Below are positions 1 through 10,780 of a stretch of DNA of 33,284 nt, piece after piece; position 1 is the first letter of the stretch, and each line of letters begins with the position of its first letter. The stretch lies in contig DF237558.1 of NCBI GenBank assembly GCA_000708835.1, positions 1 through 33,284 of the forward strand. The letters run 5' to 3'. The DNA is from Klebsormidium nitens. Taxonomy: Eukaryota > Streptophyta > Klebsormidiophyceae > Klebsormidiales > Klebsormidiaceae. A program made the translations under genes and the position numbers. The notes under the pieces are model-generated. The model saw nothing but the letters and a program-made list of their open reading frames with translations. It was not told where the DNA came from and did not search any database.

Positions 1-1062
1 GTTGCTCAGATTTCAGCCATTCAGGAGAGGTAATAGACTCAGAATCGAAGGAGGCAAGTAAGCAGAGCGCTACCTAGGGCGCCTTCGTGATGATGGCGCT
101 CAACATGGGAACTTGAGCAAGCACCCCTCCAAGAGGCGTCCCCGTTCCTTAGTCGCTCATGCAGTTGCGGTAGGCAGCTGAGCTTCTATAGCCTAGTATA
201 GGCTGGGGATCTGCTCTTCGATTAACTTTCTGAATGGGAATGGTCTATGAGGTGCTTGGTAACGGAATGGCGTGAGCCCGGCCCGTATGAACAGCGCGTC
301 CCCTTATGGTGCAAGCAGATGCCAGAAGGCCGGGGGGGGCTGGGTGCCCGGTACAATGACCGGGCTGAGTTGGGCTGGAATGCAAGGTCGCGCCAACTGG
401 CGGGCCCCTAACTTCCTAAGTTGGGTAACAGACTAACAGTCTTAAAACAGCTAGAGGCCTCCGACTCCGAGTCGAGATATTTGCACTGCGCCGGCGTCGG
501 TACCGACCGGGCGTGAACCCTGCACCTGGACGAAGAAGCTACCGTAGGTAGCAGGTAGGTATGCCGGCCGTGGACAGGGAGCACGAGAGATCGACACAGG
601 TAGGATACCCAAAACCTGTGCGGTCGGTATCGAGCCGAGCTGCAGGTACGGTACCAACAAGGCCTAGTCTCTAGAGCTCTGACGGGTCTGACTCTGACCA
701 CAGGCCTAGCCGCACTTCCCGGAGATATCCTCAATTCTGACGAATCAGAACACTGCAATTACGATTCGTAGTATCCCCGGGCGATGGGATCAGAGGGATC
801 GAGCTCCCGCGAGCCACCCGGGGGAAGCAAAAATCTGACGGGTGAATGTAATACCACTCGGCAGAGCACCGTACCTACTCAGACTGGTGCTCACTGTTCA
901 CTGTTCACTGTTCAGCCTTGGCTTCAGTTCACTGTGCAGTGACGAGTACCGGTACCGGAGATTTGGATCAGCTGTTGTTGCAGGATCCATTTCAAGGTCA
1001 AATCTGCACCCAGGGGGCGCTACAGTTCCGTCGCTCCTCTTTCCTTCTTTCCGCAGCACATC
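1..1062. other. Host DNA upstream of the RNA-binding protein gene, no gene recognised
   Basis: I see no protein in this stretch that resembles a known family. The open frames here are short and have no matching splice structure. It presumably holds the promoter and 5' leader of the gene that starts at 1063. A short direct repeat of TCACTGT-type units lies around 890-935. Base composition is GC-rich and matches the CDT1 region rather than the viral part. Confidence 0.5.
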
Positions 1063-1921
1063 ATGGGTGAGTTCAGAGCGTTTGTGGGCGGGCTGGCCTG
1101 GGCCACTGATGACAGGGCGTTGGAGCAGGCCTTCAGCCGCTTCGGCCAGGTCCTGGAGTCCAAGGTGCGCTACATCTGCCTCCTCAAAGCCTTGACCATT
1201 ACCGCTGGTGCTCGAGCTTTGTAAAGCTTGGGCTGTCTCCGCTGCTCATGGTGGTCAACTGCTGTTATTGCTCGTAAAGGCTGGTTTGTGCTTACTGCGA
1301 ACAAGCCCAAGATGGTTCCACCTTCAAGAAGTTTGTTGTTTTGTAGTCTTCCATGCCCCTTTTGGTTATGCTTTAATATAGGATCAATTTATACAATGGT
1401 ATACATCAGTGCTCTCTGCATGGGTATTGCCGCTGTCACCTGCAACCATTTAAGCAGCGGCAATGGTTTGCCAATTGGTGCAGGGATTGGAGACCATACT
1501 CCATGCACAGTGCTGTATTGTAATTCGGCTTCCTCATCCTTTGACATCCTGCCTTTCATGGTCCTGCCAGGTCATCAGTGACCGCGAGACTGGGAGGTCA
1601 CGTGGTTTTGGCTTCGTCACTTTTGCCGACGAGAACGCTTTGAACGCTGCCATCACTGAGATGAACGGCTCTGAGTTGGAGGGCCGCCAGATCACCGTGA
1701 ACCAGGCGCAGTCTCGCTCCGGCGGCGGCGGCGGCGGCGGCCGTGGCGGCGGCTATGGCGGAGGTCGCGGAGGCTATGGCGGCGGTGGTTATGGCGGCGG
1801 CGGCGGCGGCTATGGTGCCGGCGGCGGCGGCTACGGTGGACAGGGTGGCTATGGTGGACAGGGTGGCGGCCAGGGTGGCTATGGTGGCCGTGGCGGCGGT
1901 GGCGGTGGGCAAGGCTGGTAA
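1063..1921 (+). CDS. Glycine-rich RNA-binding protein (RRM), two exons
   Basis: This is a small single-RRM glycine-rich protein of the plant GRP7/RBG type, which binds RNA in nucleus and cytoplasm and acts in splicing, mRNA stability and stress or circadian control. Exon 1 is 1063-1164 and exon 2 is 1571-1921. The 406-base intron has GT and AG ends and lies in phase 0. The joined frame gives 150 residues. RNP2 (AFVGGLAW, residues 6-13) is in exon 1 and RNP1 (RGFGFVTF, 45-52) is in exon 2. From about residue 77 to the end runs a Gly/Tyr/Arg tail of GGYGG-like units encoded by GGC-rich DNA. The intron position just before the [11 protein letters not shown] segment fits plant-type members. The family call is firm from the two RNP motifs and the tail; the precise orthologue is not. 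Confidence 0.9.
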
Positions 1922-3361
1922 TGGATGAGCGCGCAGAGGCAGAGGAAGGGGAGGATGGCTGGATCAGGTGTAGGAGGAGTAAAAGAATGAATGCAGAATG
2001 ACTTTGTGACCTTGTCTTGGGTATCTGCTACAAGAGGCTGACATGCGAGGCAGGAGCTGGGCAACCCCTGCAAGCAACACACTCCGCTAGGGTTCAGAGT
2101 TTGGTACCACGCAATATTCGCTGTCTGCCTAGTGCAGCGGCCTAGGTTTTGTCTCGTCCTTTCTGTGATCAAGTTTTGGTCGATAATTATGGTGCCAGCA
2201 GAAAAGGTTGGCAAGTTATCATGTCAGGTTTTGTTTCTCTGAGACCCGGTTGAGACGAAGCGCTGTTGGCAAGCCAGAGCAGAGTTGGCCAGAAGAATCG
2301 ACTTAGAATCAAGCACAGAACTTCTTTCGGAAGAGGGTCACTAGTATCTTGCGTCAATGCCGTTCGCTTTCTTGCAATGAATTCTCAAGACTCTCTAGTT
2401 AGCCTGGTTCGATTGTCTTGTGACTACGCAGATTGTATCGATGAATAAGTGGGCAAGCAAATTGAGTGTTCAGAGTTCTCGCCAATCCTCTTGGAGCATC
2501 TCCAAGTTGCCCTCCCCAAGCTCGTGTGGCATGCATTTGCCCTTGACTTCTGATCTGTTAGTATCTCATGATTAGCATGCACAACCTATGGATCTGATTA
2601 GATGGACCGCCCAGATGCCTTCTGTATGGTTTGCCAGGTCTCAGGTTTTTGAGCATTGGGCATCCTCGGGAAACCCTGTTTGCTTGTATCTTTCTCTCTT
2701 TTCCAAATAATATAGGCTGTATTTTGATTTGAGCGCCGACCGTTAGTGCACTAAGGCCCAAATGCTTTAGATAATTAAGTATATTTCAAGTGTACCTGTT
2801 GACACACCATCTGCCATGCATATCTGTCTATTATTGCTTTCATACACTTGATTGGTGACCATGCATGCTGCTTACCTTGTGAGTCGCTAGAAGCTTAGCA
2901 CGTGGAGTATGTACTTTGAATCTTTTAGTACTCACTCCAGCCATGAGCATATAATCATGTATTTGTTGCAAAGAACAGCATGTATTGAACTACTCGATAT
3001 GACAAAGTTTCTTTCCCGATCCAAGCAACTGTCACTTGCCAAATTATAGCATGCACAGCTACTGCATTTGCAGGATGGCATGCAGCTCACTTCATCGTGA
3101 TCCCTCCTCCGGCTCTAGCTCACATTATACACGATGTCAAATGTTTCCATCCCCGGCCCCAACGCTTCTGTTCTCAACATGCTCGTGTAATGTGCGCACT
3201 TGTGAAGTGAAGTATGGTCCATCGCTCCATCTGGGCGGCTCCGCTCCAGCTGCATACCTGTCCTGAGCAAGTGGCCGCCAAAGACACTTGGGGCCTCGTA
3301 CGGCCATCCTCCACTTCGACCTTTCTGTGGGCCGTTGCCTGCTACCCGCCACTCTGCGAGT
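1922..3361. other. Host intergenic DNA between the RNA-binding protein gene and CDT1
   Basis: The two flanking genes converge on this stretch, so it should hold both 3' untranslated regions. It is less GC-rich than the coding DNA on either side. I recognise no further gene, RNA or repeat in it. The open frames here are short, start without context and show no family resemblance. Confidence 0.5.
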
Positions 3362-6300
3362 TTACACCGCGGTGGTGAGGGTGCGTTTGAGGGCCACCAT
3401 GTCCGCGTTCAGGTTGATCCTGCACGACAGCCACCACAAGTTCGTCAAAAGGAGTCTTTCTGTCTTGACTCGTCTGCATGCGTTCCCCGACATCCGAGCT
3501 TTCGCCCCATTACGCTTTCCTGGAGCACCCCGCCTCCTGCTGTCCGCCTCCATGCAAGCACCAGCATTGTGCTGTGGCAACGGGAGTCGGTCTCCTGAGG
3601 AGCCGTTACCTGAGGAGCGGTGCCGCGGCGGCAGTGGCCGTGGGGGAGGAGAGGAACGTGGGGGCGAGGTCGCGCAGGAGGGCCAGCTGCTCCAGCACCT
3701 CGCCTGCACGCAGCACGCAGGTGGAGCTCAGGACAGCGTGCCGCAAGGGGCCGCAGAGCAGGCCGAGCGGCAGCCGCGCTGTGGGTTGAACCACTCAAAT
3801 AGCTCGACGACTTCTGATTGCGGTCCAAGCAAGAACTCATCTGAGGCACGAGTTGGCCACACTGCCGGGCGCCGAGTCTGGCTGTGCGGGCCGCGCTAGG
3901 GCTCACCCTGGTCGGTGAGGCGCGGGTGCGCGCGCACGAGGCGCGCCAGCAGCTGCTCCTGCCGCAGCACGCAGCGGCCCTCCTCCTGGGCCACGGACCT
4001 GCGCACCCCAGCAAGCGCGGCCCGCGTCACCAACGTGGACCACGGCAATTGAGGCAGCCGCGATGGCAAGCATGCGCGCGCAGTATCCATCACGGACAGC
4101 GTGGGCGTCACTGCTACGCATAGCCCATGGTGGTAGAAAAGTAGAATCTCCATCTGCAGTGAAGCTGGGGAGGACGAAACGTACTACAACGATGGCGACT
4201 GAATATCCAGCCAGTTTAGCCACCTGGATGACCTGCTTGATCCTCGCACACTTTGAGCGGACAACTGGGGCACCCTGGAAGACTCGAGTGTGCAGAAGCC
4301 ACGGCTTGCCATAAGGTTACACCGTTTGCTTCCATCGTCCAACATCGTCGGTCGGGGCCCTGCGGTCAAACTGAACGGCATGGCGCTGACTGAGCGAAAA
4401 ACCTGTTCTGCTTTCAGCTATCGACGCAAACGCGTTCGGGTCCCGTTCGGGTGTGTGCCTCGAACAGTTTCGAGACCTCCCGCAGGCAGCCCCCCATGTC
4501 CTCCTCGGCGCTGCTCACCTGAGCAGGTTGACCAGGCCCGGCAGCTGGGCGAGCATCCTCCGCCGCCTGCGCTGCGCCATGGCCGCCGCACCGTTGTCCG
4601 CCTCCTGCCGCCGCTGCTTGGCCGCCACCTGCAGCACGGCCGCCCACACCGTCAGGCGCCGAGGCCCCGACAGGCGCATACCGATCGGGCCGACGACCCG
4701 GCTCCACACCTGGCCAGGAACAATGCAGCCGCAGGGCGCAGGGGACTCGCTGTGCGTGGGCTGCTGTGGGGCTCACCTGCCGCAGGATGTCGAGGGGCAC
4801 TCCCTGCAGGCTGGCCGCTGCTGCCTCCCCGCCCGCTGGCAGCCACACTGTGGGCGACGCGGCAGCCCCGCTCTCGCACCCCGCACTTTCAATGACCCGG
4901 CAGTCGCTGTCTGTTGCACTCGAGGTGGATGTCTGCTTGCCTCGACTGGACCCGCCCCTGCTGTCTATACAGTACGGGTTACTGTGCGTACGGCCAGCGG
5001 CCCCTTGCTCCTCTGTGGCGCCACTGGGCTCGTGTCTCTCTCGCGCGCTGGGCTCCTCGCCTGGCCCGCTGGCCCTCAGCCTGCGGCTCCCTTTCCTGCC
5101 CATGTCACCCCGTGCGTCGCCTGTGGTCCCTGCGACCAGGTCAAACGTGGCCGCCAAGGAGCGCGGGGTGGGCGGCCCTGCCACTCGCGTCGGCCGCGGC
5201 TCCAGGGGCCCAAAGGGGCTGCCGGCGTGGCCCGAGGAGGGGGAGCGCGCTGCTGGGTCCACTGCCAGCTCGGAGCTGGGGGAGCAGGCAGCGCTGGCAG
5301 GGGCAGTCGCCGGGCAGGGGGCTGCGCGCGAGCCGGGAGGAGAGGGGAGGGGGGCGCACGGGATGTCGGGGACCTGCCAGCAACACTGACAGACATGGGT
5401 CGACAGTCTGCGGCTCAGTGGTGATAATGCACAGTCCAAAGGATGCAAGCAGGGAGGCGCGTTCATTGCTGGGTGCTCCTCCCACCCCTCTCGCCAGTGG
5501 CAATCTCCTGCAATGCTGTGGCCCTGCATGCTCAATCCGGCAGCAGTGCTGCCCCGCTGGCGCGGGCCCCACCTGGTCGAGGTCGAAGGCGGGGTGCCAG
5601 CCGTGCGTGTCAGGAAGGGCGTGCTGGTGCAGGAAGGAGCGGTGTGCTGTCTCCGCTGCGCGCCTCAGCCGCTCTCGGAACGCCTGCACCCGCCGCTGGC
5701 TCTGCTCCTGCAGGGCGGACGGGCCGCATGATGGGACGAGGGCGGGGTCTGCACCACCAGAAGAAGGGGCTCAATTTTCTGAGGCTGACGCATGTTCAGC
5801 CAATCCGGCAGGTTGCAGAGGCGCAGGCCCATGGCCGTTGCGCAACAAGGCATGGGCAGCAGGTCCACCTGCTCCTAAGATGCCAATCTGGAGTAGATAT
5901 CTGGTATCTCCTCCCCCCACGCTCACCTCTGTCTGGCTGCGCACCCTGGTCTGGGGTGACGGCAGCGGGCGGGACGGGCTGCAGCAGGATGCGCAGCTCC
6001 CACTTGGCTCCAGGGGGTGTCTGCGCGTCCGTGAGCAGGCCCGTCCCAGCGCAGGCGGGGGCGGGGCGGCGCGCAGGCATGTAGTGCAGGGTGAACGCGT
6101 CAGGGTGCACACCCACCAGCTGGGCGAGCAGGGGCAGGGTGAAGCGCCTGCACGCAGCAACAGGTGAGGCCAGGGGAGGGGGCAGCGGGCCAAAGCAGCC
6201 AGAGCGGCGCTGGGCTGCCAATGTGGAACCGCGAATGGTAAGGAAGTAGCAGAAGCACGAGAGGGCAAGTGTGGGGAGGGCACTGCACTGAGAGGGATCA

Positions 6301-7524
6301 CGCAGTGAAGGTCGTGGGGACAAGGCGCCCATGTCTCGGTCTGGCCGGGTATCACCCATGCAGAGCACCGCTTCATAATGCGAGTGTTGCTCACCTGCCG
6401 GTCGTATCCTCTAGCGGTTTCCTGACGTTCTCAAAGGTGCACGCCTTCTTTCTCGACGCCAGCAAGCTGCACACGCCCTCCAACTTGCGGAAGAGCGCCT
6501 CCAACTGAGCGTACCTGCACGCAACGCGCAGCCACTTCAGATGCGCCTTGCCGTACACGCAGCCAGCGCCGCTGCTCCCCGGGCCATGCAGAGAAAGTTG
6601 CCGGACGTCCACGTTGGGACCCACCACATCGCCTCCTGGGCTTGGAGCCCTGCACAACTAGACAGAAGCACAGAGTAGGCGCGGCATGCTCATGCACGCG
6701 CGGGTGATGAATCAAGGACGCCAAGTGGGAGGGCAACAGCCGGCTCACTTTGGTGGCAGCGGCCGGCCAGTTTGTTTGCCGGATGCTTCGCCTGGGCCCC
6801 GTGCACCCTTCCTTCTCTTGGCCTGGACTGGTGAAACAGCAGCGCCGACTTGTGCCGCTGTGCGCTTGGGCTCCTGCCGGGTAGACGTGCGTGGGGCCGT
6901 TGCAGCACCTGGGGGGGAACTGCCCAGCGTCTGCTGCAGCTCCAAGGCCATCGCCGCCAGCTTGCCGCCCGCCCGCACCTGGACACAGAGGCGGAGAGCG
7001 CTTACCATGGGAGGGGCCACTGGAGCAACATAAAAACATGCCCCAAACACGCACCCAACTCTCAATGTAAAGGCTACTGGGTCAGCAGAGATTGTTCTAG
7101 CAGATCTACAAGTGCAAGGCATAGTGGTGGAACTTCAAAAGGAAATCAACTCAAGGAGGGGCCTACTGCACCCATACACAGCGATGGATTGCTAAACCCA
7201 GTCATTGATGCCTTCAACAAGCCACAAACGTTGTCGTCTTTTCATCTCTGGTCCTTGAGCACCTCCCACTGCAAGCAGTGAACGCCCGTGGGCAGTGTTC
7301 CTCACCCTGCTCTTGACACTCCTCCAGTTTGCAAACTGGTCTGGCACTTCCCCGCCGGCTGCAATAATGCCCTTCTGCTCAGCGGCAGCGGCAGCCATCA
7401 GGGCGCCCCTTCCTTTACGGCGCAAGGGGGACTTCGGTGGTGACTGCGCCGCAGCGTGGGCAGCCATCCCTGGGGAATGGCCCTCACGAGATGGCAGAGG
7501 TGCTCTACTTGACGGCGGTGCCAT
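3362..7524 (-). CDS. CDT1: DNA replication licensing factor CDT1, ten exons
   Basis: CDT1 loads the MCM2-7 helicase onto origins together with ORC and CDC6, in the nucleus during G1. Reading down the minus strand, the exons are 7524-7306, 6978-6749, 6649-6395, 6147-5927, 5748-5573, 5373-4777, 4628-4519, 3998-3907, 3703-3610 and 3419-3362. Every intron starts GT and ends AG, and all phases agree, giving 2,052 nt and 683 residues. The N-terminus has an SPPKSPLRRK stretch that looks like CDK sites. The central geminin-binding/MCM fold runs from about residue 196 (YAQLEALFRKLEGV) through RRFTLPLLAQL to WHPAFDLDQVPDI near 359-371. The C-terminal winged helix spans about 590-683 (LPGLVNLLRSV, then GEVLEQLALLRDLAP). 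Residues 150-195 in exon 3 match nothing and could hide a very short intron. The start is the first ATG of exon 1. I see no PIP box at the N-terminus. Confidence 0.88.
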
Positions 7525-8204
7525 TTAATGGCAGATGATAAGGTGGGGGATGTATCTGGGACAGGACGTCACTTTGACCACTTCTAAAATGAACAATGTC
7601 TGGGCCGTTCCGCTAATGCAGCCCTCGGACCCAGTTTCTCAGCAACTGCAACGCAGCAAGAGGTCGTCTTCTAGTCAGATGACGAAGGTACTCCAACTTG
7701 CGACCAGCAGTGCTATGGCGACGCAGGATGTGTCAAGACTCATGTCATGTCACAAGCGGTGAAGATGCTGCCCGCCAAAGTAAACTTGCCTCTTTCAGAG
7801 CCTGCATCCTCCTATTAAACTGGAGTGTTTGGAGCTTCTTGGTTCAAGTAAAGTCTCCCTGCATATTATAAGTTAGGCCCCTCTTCCATCTAGCGGTCGG
7901 TCTTCCTTTCCTAAGTTCCCATTGGCCAAAACCCCCTTTTAATTAATAATACTAATACTAATAATAGTATACTAATACTATATAGTATTATTATATATAT
8001 ATAATATTACAATAACGGGAACAACACGCTTAAATATCCACGTGTTATTAGTGCCTAGGATGCTTTTTTACGCTGTTTTTATCCATCTAATACCATCCAA
8101 CTACCTCCGAAAAGCACGGGCGGAGTGTACATTGAGACCCCTCACATATTTAACCGTTACCACCCACCATAACCCTATTTTTAACCAATATTTAACCCCA
8201 TTCC
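7525..8204. other. Transition from algal to viral DNA
   Basis: This stretch lies upstream of CDT1 and should contain its promoter in the first few hundred bases. Composition falls from GC-rich to AT-rich at about 7,800-7,950, and an almost pure AT block with alternating TA and AATACT units occupies about 7,940-8,020. The exact insertion point cannot be fixed, because the matching outer part of the right terminal repeat lies outside the window. No gene is supported here. Confidence 0.45.
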
Positions 8205-8362
8205 GAGCACGTATATATTTTAACGGAGTCCTGGATCCCGCTAAAATATATACGTGCTCCAAGTCCACATTAAAATCCCTATTTGTAAGCAGTAATTAAC
8301 CCCACTCCTAGCACGTATATATTTTAAGTGAATCCAGGACTCCGCTAAAATATTCACGTGCT
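8205..8362. repeat. Two tandem hairpins at the left end of the element
   Basis: The first hairpin has perfect 18-base arms at 8205-8222 and 8242-8259 around a 19-base loop. The second, about 105 bases on, has 17-base arms at 8310-8326 and 8346-8362 with two mismatches. The arms share the sequence GCACGTATATATTTTA, and each unit is preceded by AACCCCA(T/C)TCC, so one unit seems to be a duplicate of the other. They lie just outside the inverted repeat visible in this window and could be part of the full terminus. Confidence 0.75.
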
Positions 8363-8374
8363 CCGAGTCCTCAG

Positions 8375-8547
8375 AAAAAAAATTTGAATTTTATCCAGGG
8401 TGGGCGGGTGGGGCAGTATAATATATTTAATAAGGATTAAATTTCCTTCATTTGACGTCTTCCTGAATCCCCCACCAAAACCCCTACAGAATCTCTGGCT
8501 GATATCCTCACAAAAAAAATTTGAATTTCTCCCAGGGCGGGCGGGTA
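8375..8547. repeat. Degenerate repeats of the terminal promoter-like motif
   Basis: An A-run followed by TTTGAATTT and then a G-rich box (CAGGG(T/C)GGGCGGGT) occurs at 8375-8408 and again at 8512-8547. A third A-run/TTTGAATTTT copy lies at 8638-8660 without the G-rich box. Spacing is about 137 and 126 bases, and the DNA between copies is loosely similar. The G-rich boxes recall subterminal repeats of linear viral genomes. No gene follows the first two copies, so they are more likely terminal structure than active promoters. Confidence 0.6.
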
Positions 8548-8660
8548 GGGTCGGTATATTGTCTTTCATCTGGATCTTTTTCAAGTCTTTTTGAATCCTG
8601 CACTTTATCACTTCAAAATCATCCTCCCGAATCCTCCAAAAAAAAATTTGAATTTTACTG
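8548..8660 (+). repeat. Left arm of the terminal inverted repeat
   Basis: Bases 8552-8660 are identical over 109 positions to the reverse complement of 33172-33280, including the 9-A run. The outermost visible bases differ once (8551). Inward of 8660 the arms diverge, although a shared CCGTCTTATTACCCC block appears in both leaders before the start codons at 8703 and 33127. Confidence 0.9.
8638..8660 (+). promoter_or_regulatory. Putative early promoter of the 8703 gene
   Basis: Nine A's are followed by TTTGAATTTTACTG, ending 42 bases before the ATG at 8703. The same motif precedes several other non-virion genes of the element. Because it lies inside the terminal inverted repeat, an identical copy serves the gene at the other end. 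Confidence 0.6.
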
Positions 8661-8702
8661 CAGATTTAACTCCGTCTTATTACCCCAACGCGATCATATA
8701 CA

Positions 8703-9047
8703 ATGTCTCCGTCAACAGTTGCTCATCGTGTTTTAAGCAATAGTCTTCCAACTGATATATGTTTACATATTATCGAATTGGTTTTTGGAGTCAACGAAGA
8801 AGACTTGTTTAAGCGATTTCGAGACCTATTCAATGATGCCGAACAATCGTACGATTACCGAAAAAAATTAATGGATGACATGATGGCAGACAATTTTCCA
8901 CCTCATGTTATCAAGAATCATTACAACCGTCTTATTAAATTACCTTACCTGGTGGACGATGGTGATTTTGGATACTATTTGAGTATATTTGCGTCACCAG
9001 AAACTGATAGATTCTTCACAGTTCCACGCTGGTTTCTTCGTATATAA
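8703..9047 (+). CDS. Small protein with an F-box-like N-terminus
   Basis: The product is 114 residues. Residues about 10-28 (VLSNSLPTDICLHIIELVF) look like the start of an F-box (LP-x-(D/E)-(I/L)-x-x-I-(I/L)), the helix that binds SKP1 in ubiquitin ligases; many algal viruses carry such proteins. The rest is charged and unrecognised. It is the first gene inside the left inverted repeat and has the recurrent A-run/TTTGAATTTT motif upstream. The gene at 31972 near the right end has a similar N-terminal pattern. The F-box reading is an inference from a short motif. Confidence 0.6.
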   Translation: MSPSTVAHRVLSNSLPTDICLHIIELVFGVNEEDLFKRFRDLFNDAEQSYDYRKKLMDDMMADNFPPHVIKNHYNRLIKLPYLVDDGDFGYYLSIFASPETDRFFTVPRWFLRI

Positions 9048-9155
9048 GACGGGTGGATAGGTATCACTATATTGAAAGCTTGATCGGTTATTACCTTGAA
9101 TAGAGTGTATTATCTGACTTAAGATACTTATTCGGATAGGAAATCTAATCATCTT

Positions 9156-10676
9156 TCAGTCCTTCTTCGTCTTGGCGTTTGTTTTTTTAGTAGGTGTTTT
9201 CTTTTTATTAGAAGTGAAAAGTTCATCGAGTTTGGATTCCAGCATATCGACCTCGTCTTCCGCATCTTTTAACTGTTGTTTCAGTTCGTCTCGTCGCTTC
9301 ACAGCCACCTGGTATCTGTTGATCGTCTTGTTTATAATTCTTTCCCTTGGCGACAATCCTCTTTCCGTACCCATGTCTGAACTCTCTGCTTTTTGCGTGG
9401 TCTGATCTGGTGTCTTCGGTGGTGATGGTGACGGTGATGGTTCGACCTTCTCTTTACCTTTTGACTCTTTCTTCTGCTCCGTCGTTTTCAGATTGGCGAT
9501 GGGAATGTTTTCTTCATCATCAGAGTCAAAGTCGTATTCTTCATCCTCGTCTAGATCTTGATAACCCATCTGAGACGGGATTGAATGCCCCATTCTCATA
9601 CCTAGCTTTCTTCGCTCCGCTATCGATGCTTTTGGATTCTTCCTTAACCACCACGTAATGTACTTACGGCGGAGGATGTTTGCACCTATGTTTTGACTTG
9701 AGTCGATTTCCTTCTTCTTTCCACGTACTATAAGATTGAAGACATCTACTACTTTTCCCGATAAACCTGCTGGAGTATAAGTTACGTTTATAGGTTTGTC
9801 ATTTTTTTGTTTGCAAAGTAGGTACTTCCTCGGAAACGTCTCGTAACTTTTGATGATTGCTTGAGCCAGTTTCGAACCATAACCTTTCCCGAGAACTTCT
9901 TGATATACACCTAGCGTATCAAGAGCACTTTTCTTATATTTTCCGATTCGCATCGTGACTTGCCCATTCTTTTTGTCAATTTCCATCTTGTTATATTCCA
10001 CGGATGCCGTGAATGCTTCATGATTGTCATAAAGTACTACTTTGACAAAATCTTCGATACGACGCGGAGGGATGTCTGTATAAAGCAAAGATAGTATACA
10101 ATGCATTGAGTCGTTCCAATCAGAATCATGCTCATACCCTTCGTTGACTTTATCCACTTTGCGAGCGAAAGTTTCCCATGATAGAATACGTCCGTTATAC
10201 ATAACCTTGGACGACTTGTGTCCAACGTTATCATTCTTTACCCTCTCATGTTCTTTCGAACCTGCATCCATTAGTTTGCTATAGAACAGCAGCACTTCGT
10301 GGCTCAACCCACCGTCCCCCACTACAAGGAATTTATCGATCACGCTTTTGAACGTTGTGAAGAATGTAGTCTGAGAGCTTTTAGCATACCATTCGGTAAT
10401 AATCTTATAAATCTGCTTGGTCTTACTGAAAAACTCATATGCATTCTGTGACTTCCATATTTCGGTTGGAGGTGGTTTCTTCGCTTTTGCCCTCTTTGGA
10501 GGTGGCTTGTTCGGATCTTCTTTTTTGGTTCTCTGACCCTTCTTACGGTTGTCATAAACGATTTGTGCAAGTGCTCTGATACGAATCTCGTAACTTTCAC
10601 CTGTATTGTCAGACAATATCGCTCCTGATGTCAAGTCCTCACACAATTGCTCTAGAGTGTAATCTGGATATACCAT
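9156..10676 (-). CDS. Tyrosine recombinase/integrase
   Basis: The product is 506 residues and most likely integrates the element. Tyrosine recombinases cut and join DNA through a 3'-phosphotyrosine. Visible catalytic candidates are R206 in PPRRIEDF, K246 in the GKYKKS turn, R336/R337 in NILRRKYITWW, H364 in RMGHS and Y372 eight residues later in QMGY. The histidine usual before the second arginine is replaced here by a different residue, as in some Crypton-like and viral enzymes. Residues about 70-200 should be the core-binding domain. An acidic stretch, a Pro/Ser linker and a C-terminal coiled coil with a Lys-rich tail (about 375-506) extend beyond the catalytic domain. The gene lies next to the left terminus. 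A promoter-like motif lies at 10715-10734. Confidence 0.8.
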   Translation of the reverse strand: MVYPDYTLEQLCEDLTSGAILSDNTGESYEIRIRALAQIVYDNRKKGQRTKKEDPNKPPPKRAKAKKPPPTEIWKSQNAYEFFSKTKQIYKIITEWYAKSSQTTFFTTFKSVIDKFLVVGDGGLSHEVLLFYSKLMDAGSKEHERVKNDNVGHKSSKVMYNGRILSWETFARKVDKVNEGYEHDSDWNDSMHCILSLLYTDIPPRRIEDFVKVVLYDNHEAFTASVEYNKMEIDKKNGQVTMRIGKYKKSALDTLGVYQEVLGKGYGSKLAQAIIKSYETFPRKYLLCKQKNDKPINVTYTPAGLSGKVVDVFNLIVRGKKKEIDSSQNIGANILRRKYITWWLRKNPKASIAERRKLGMRMGHSIPSQMGYQDLDEDEEYDFDSDDEENIPIANLKTTEQKKESKGKEKVEPSPSPSPPKTPDQTTQKAESSDMGTERGLSPRERIINKTINRYQVAVKRRDELKQQLKDAEDEVDMLESKLDELFTSNKKKTPTKKTNAKTKKD

Positions 10677-10714
10677 TCTGCCTGCCTTATATATTTTAAG
10701 AGCATATAATTCTG

Positions 10715-10734
10715 GGCAGAATTCGATTTTTTTT
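10715..10734 (-). promoter_or_regulatory. Putative early promoter of the recombinase gene
   Basis: On the minus strand eight A's are followed by TCGAATTCTG. This is a variant of the recurrent A-run/TTGAATTTT motif, 38 bases before the recombinase ATG. Confidence 0.45.
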
Positions 10735-10780
10735 CCAGACGAGCATTCAAAACAGAAAATATATTCTCATCTAATTACAA

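Noticed and set aside
408-758. 116-codon minus-strand frame at the left edge
   Set aside because: It has no similarity to any family I know, a composition like the surrounding non-coding DNA, and no splice partners.
1598-1912. Ala/Thr-rich open frame on the minus strand
   Set aside because: It is the complement of the GGC repeats that encode the glycine tail of the RNA-binding protein.
4453-6167. Long plus-strand open frames of 207-417 codons
   Set aside because: They are antisense to CDT1 exons 4-7 in GC-rich DNA, where stops are rare. They have no family resemblance, and their composition is what complementing the coding strand would give.
7800-8204. A tRNA gene as the recombinase target at the left junction
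   Set aside because: I looked for a cloverleaf with a GTTCRAN-type T arm near the junction and found none. The far end of the element is outside the window.
8042-8611. Open frames in the left terminal region
   Set aside because: They run through hairpins and repeats, begin without context, and show no conserved pattern.
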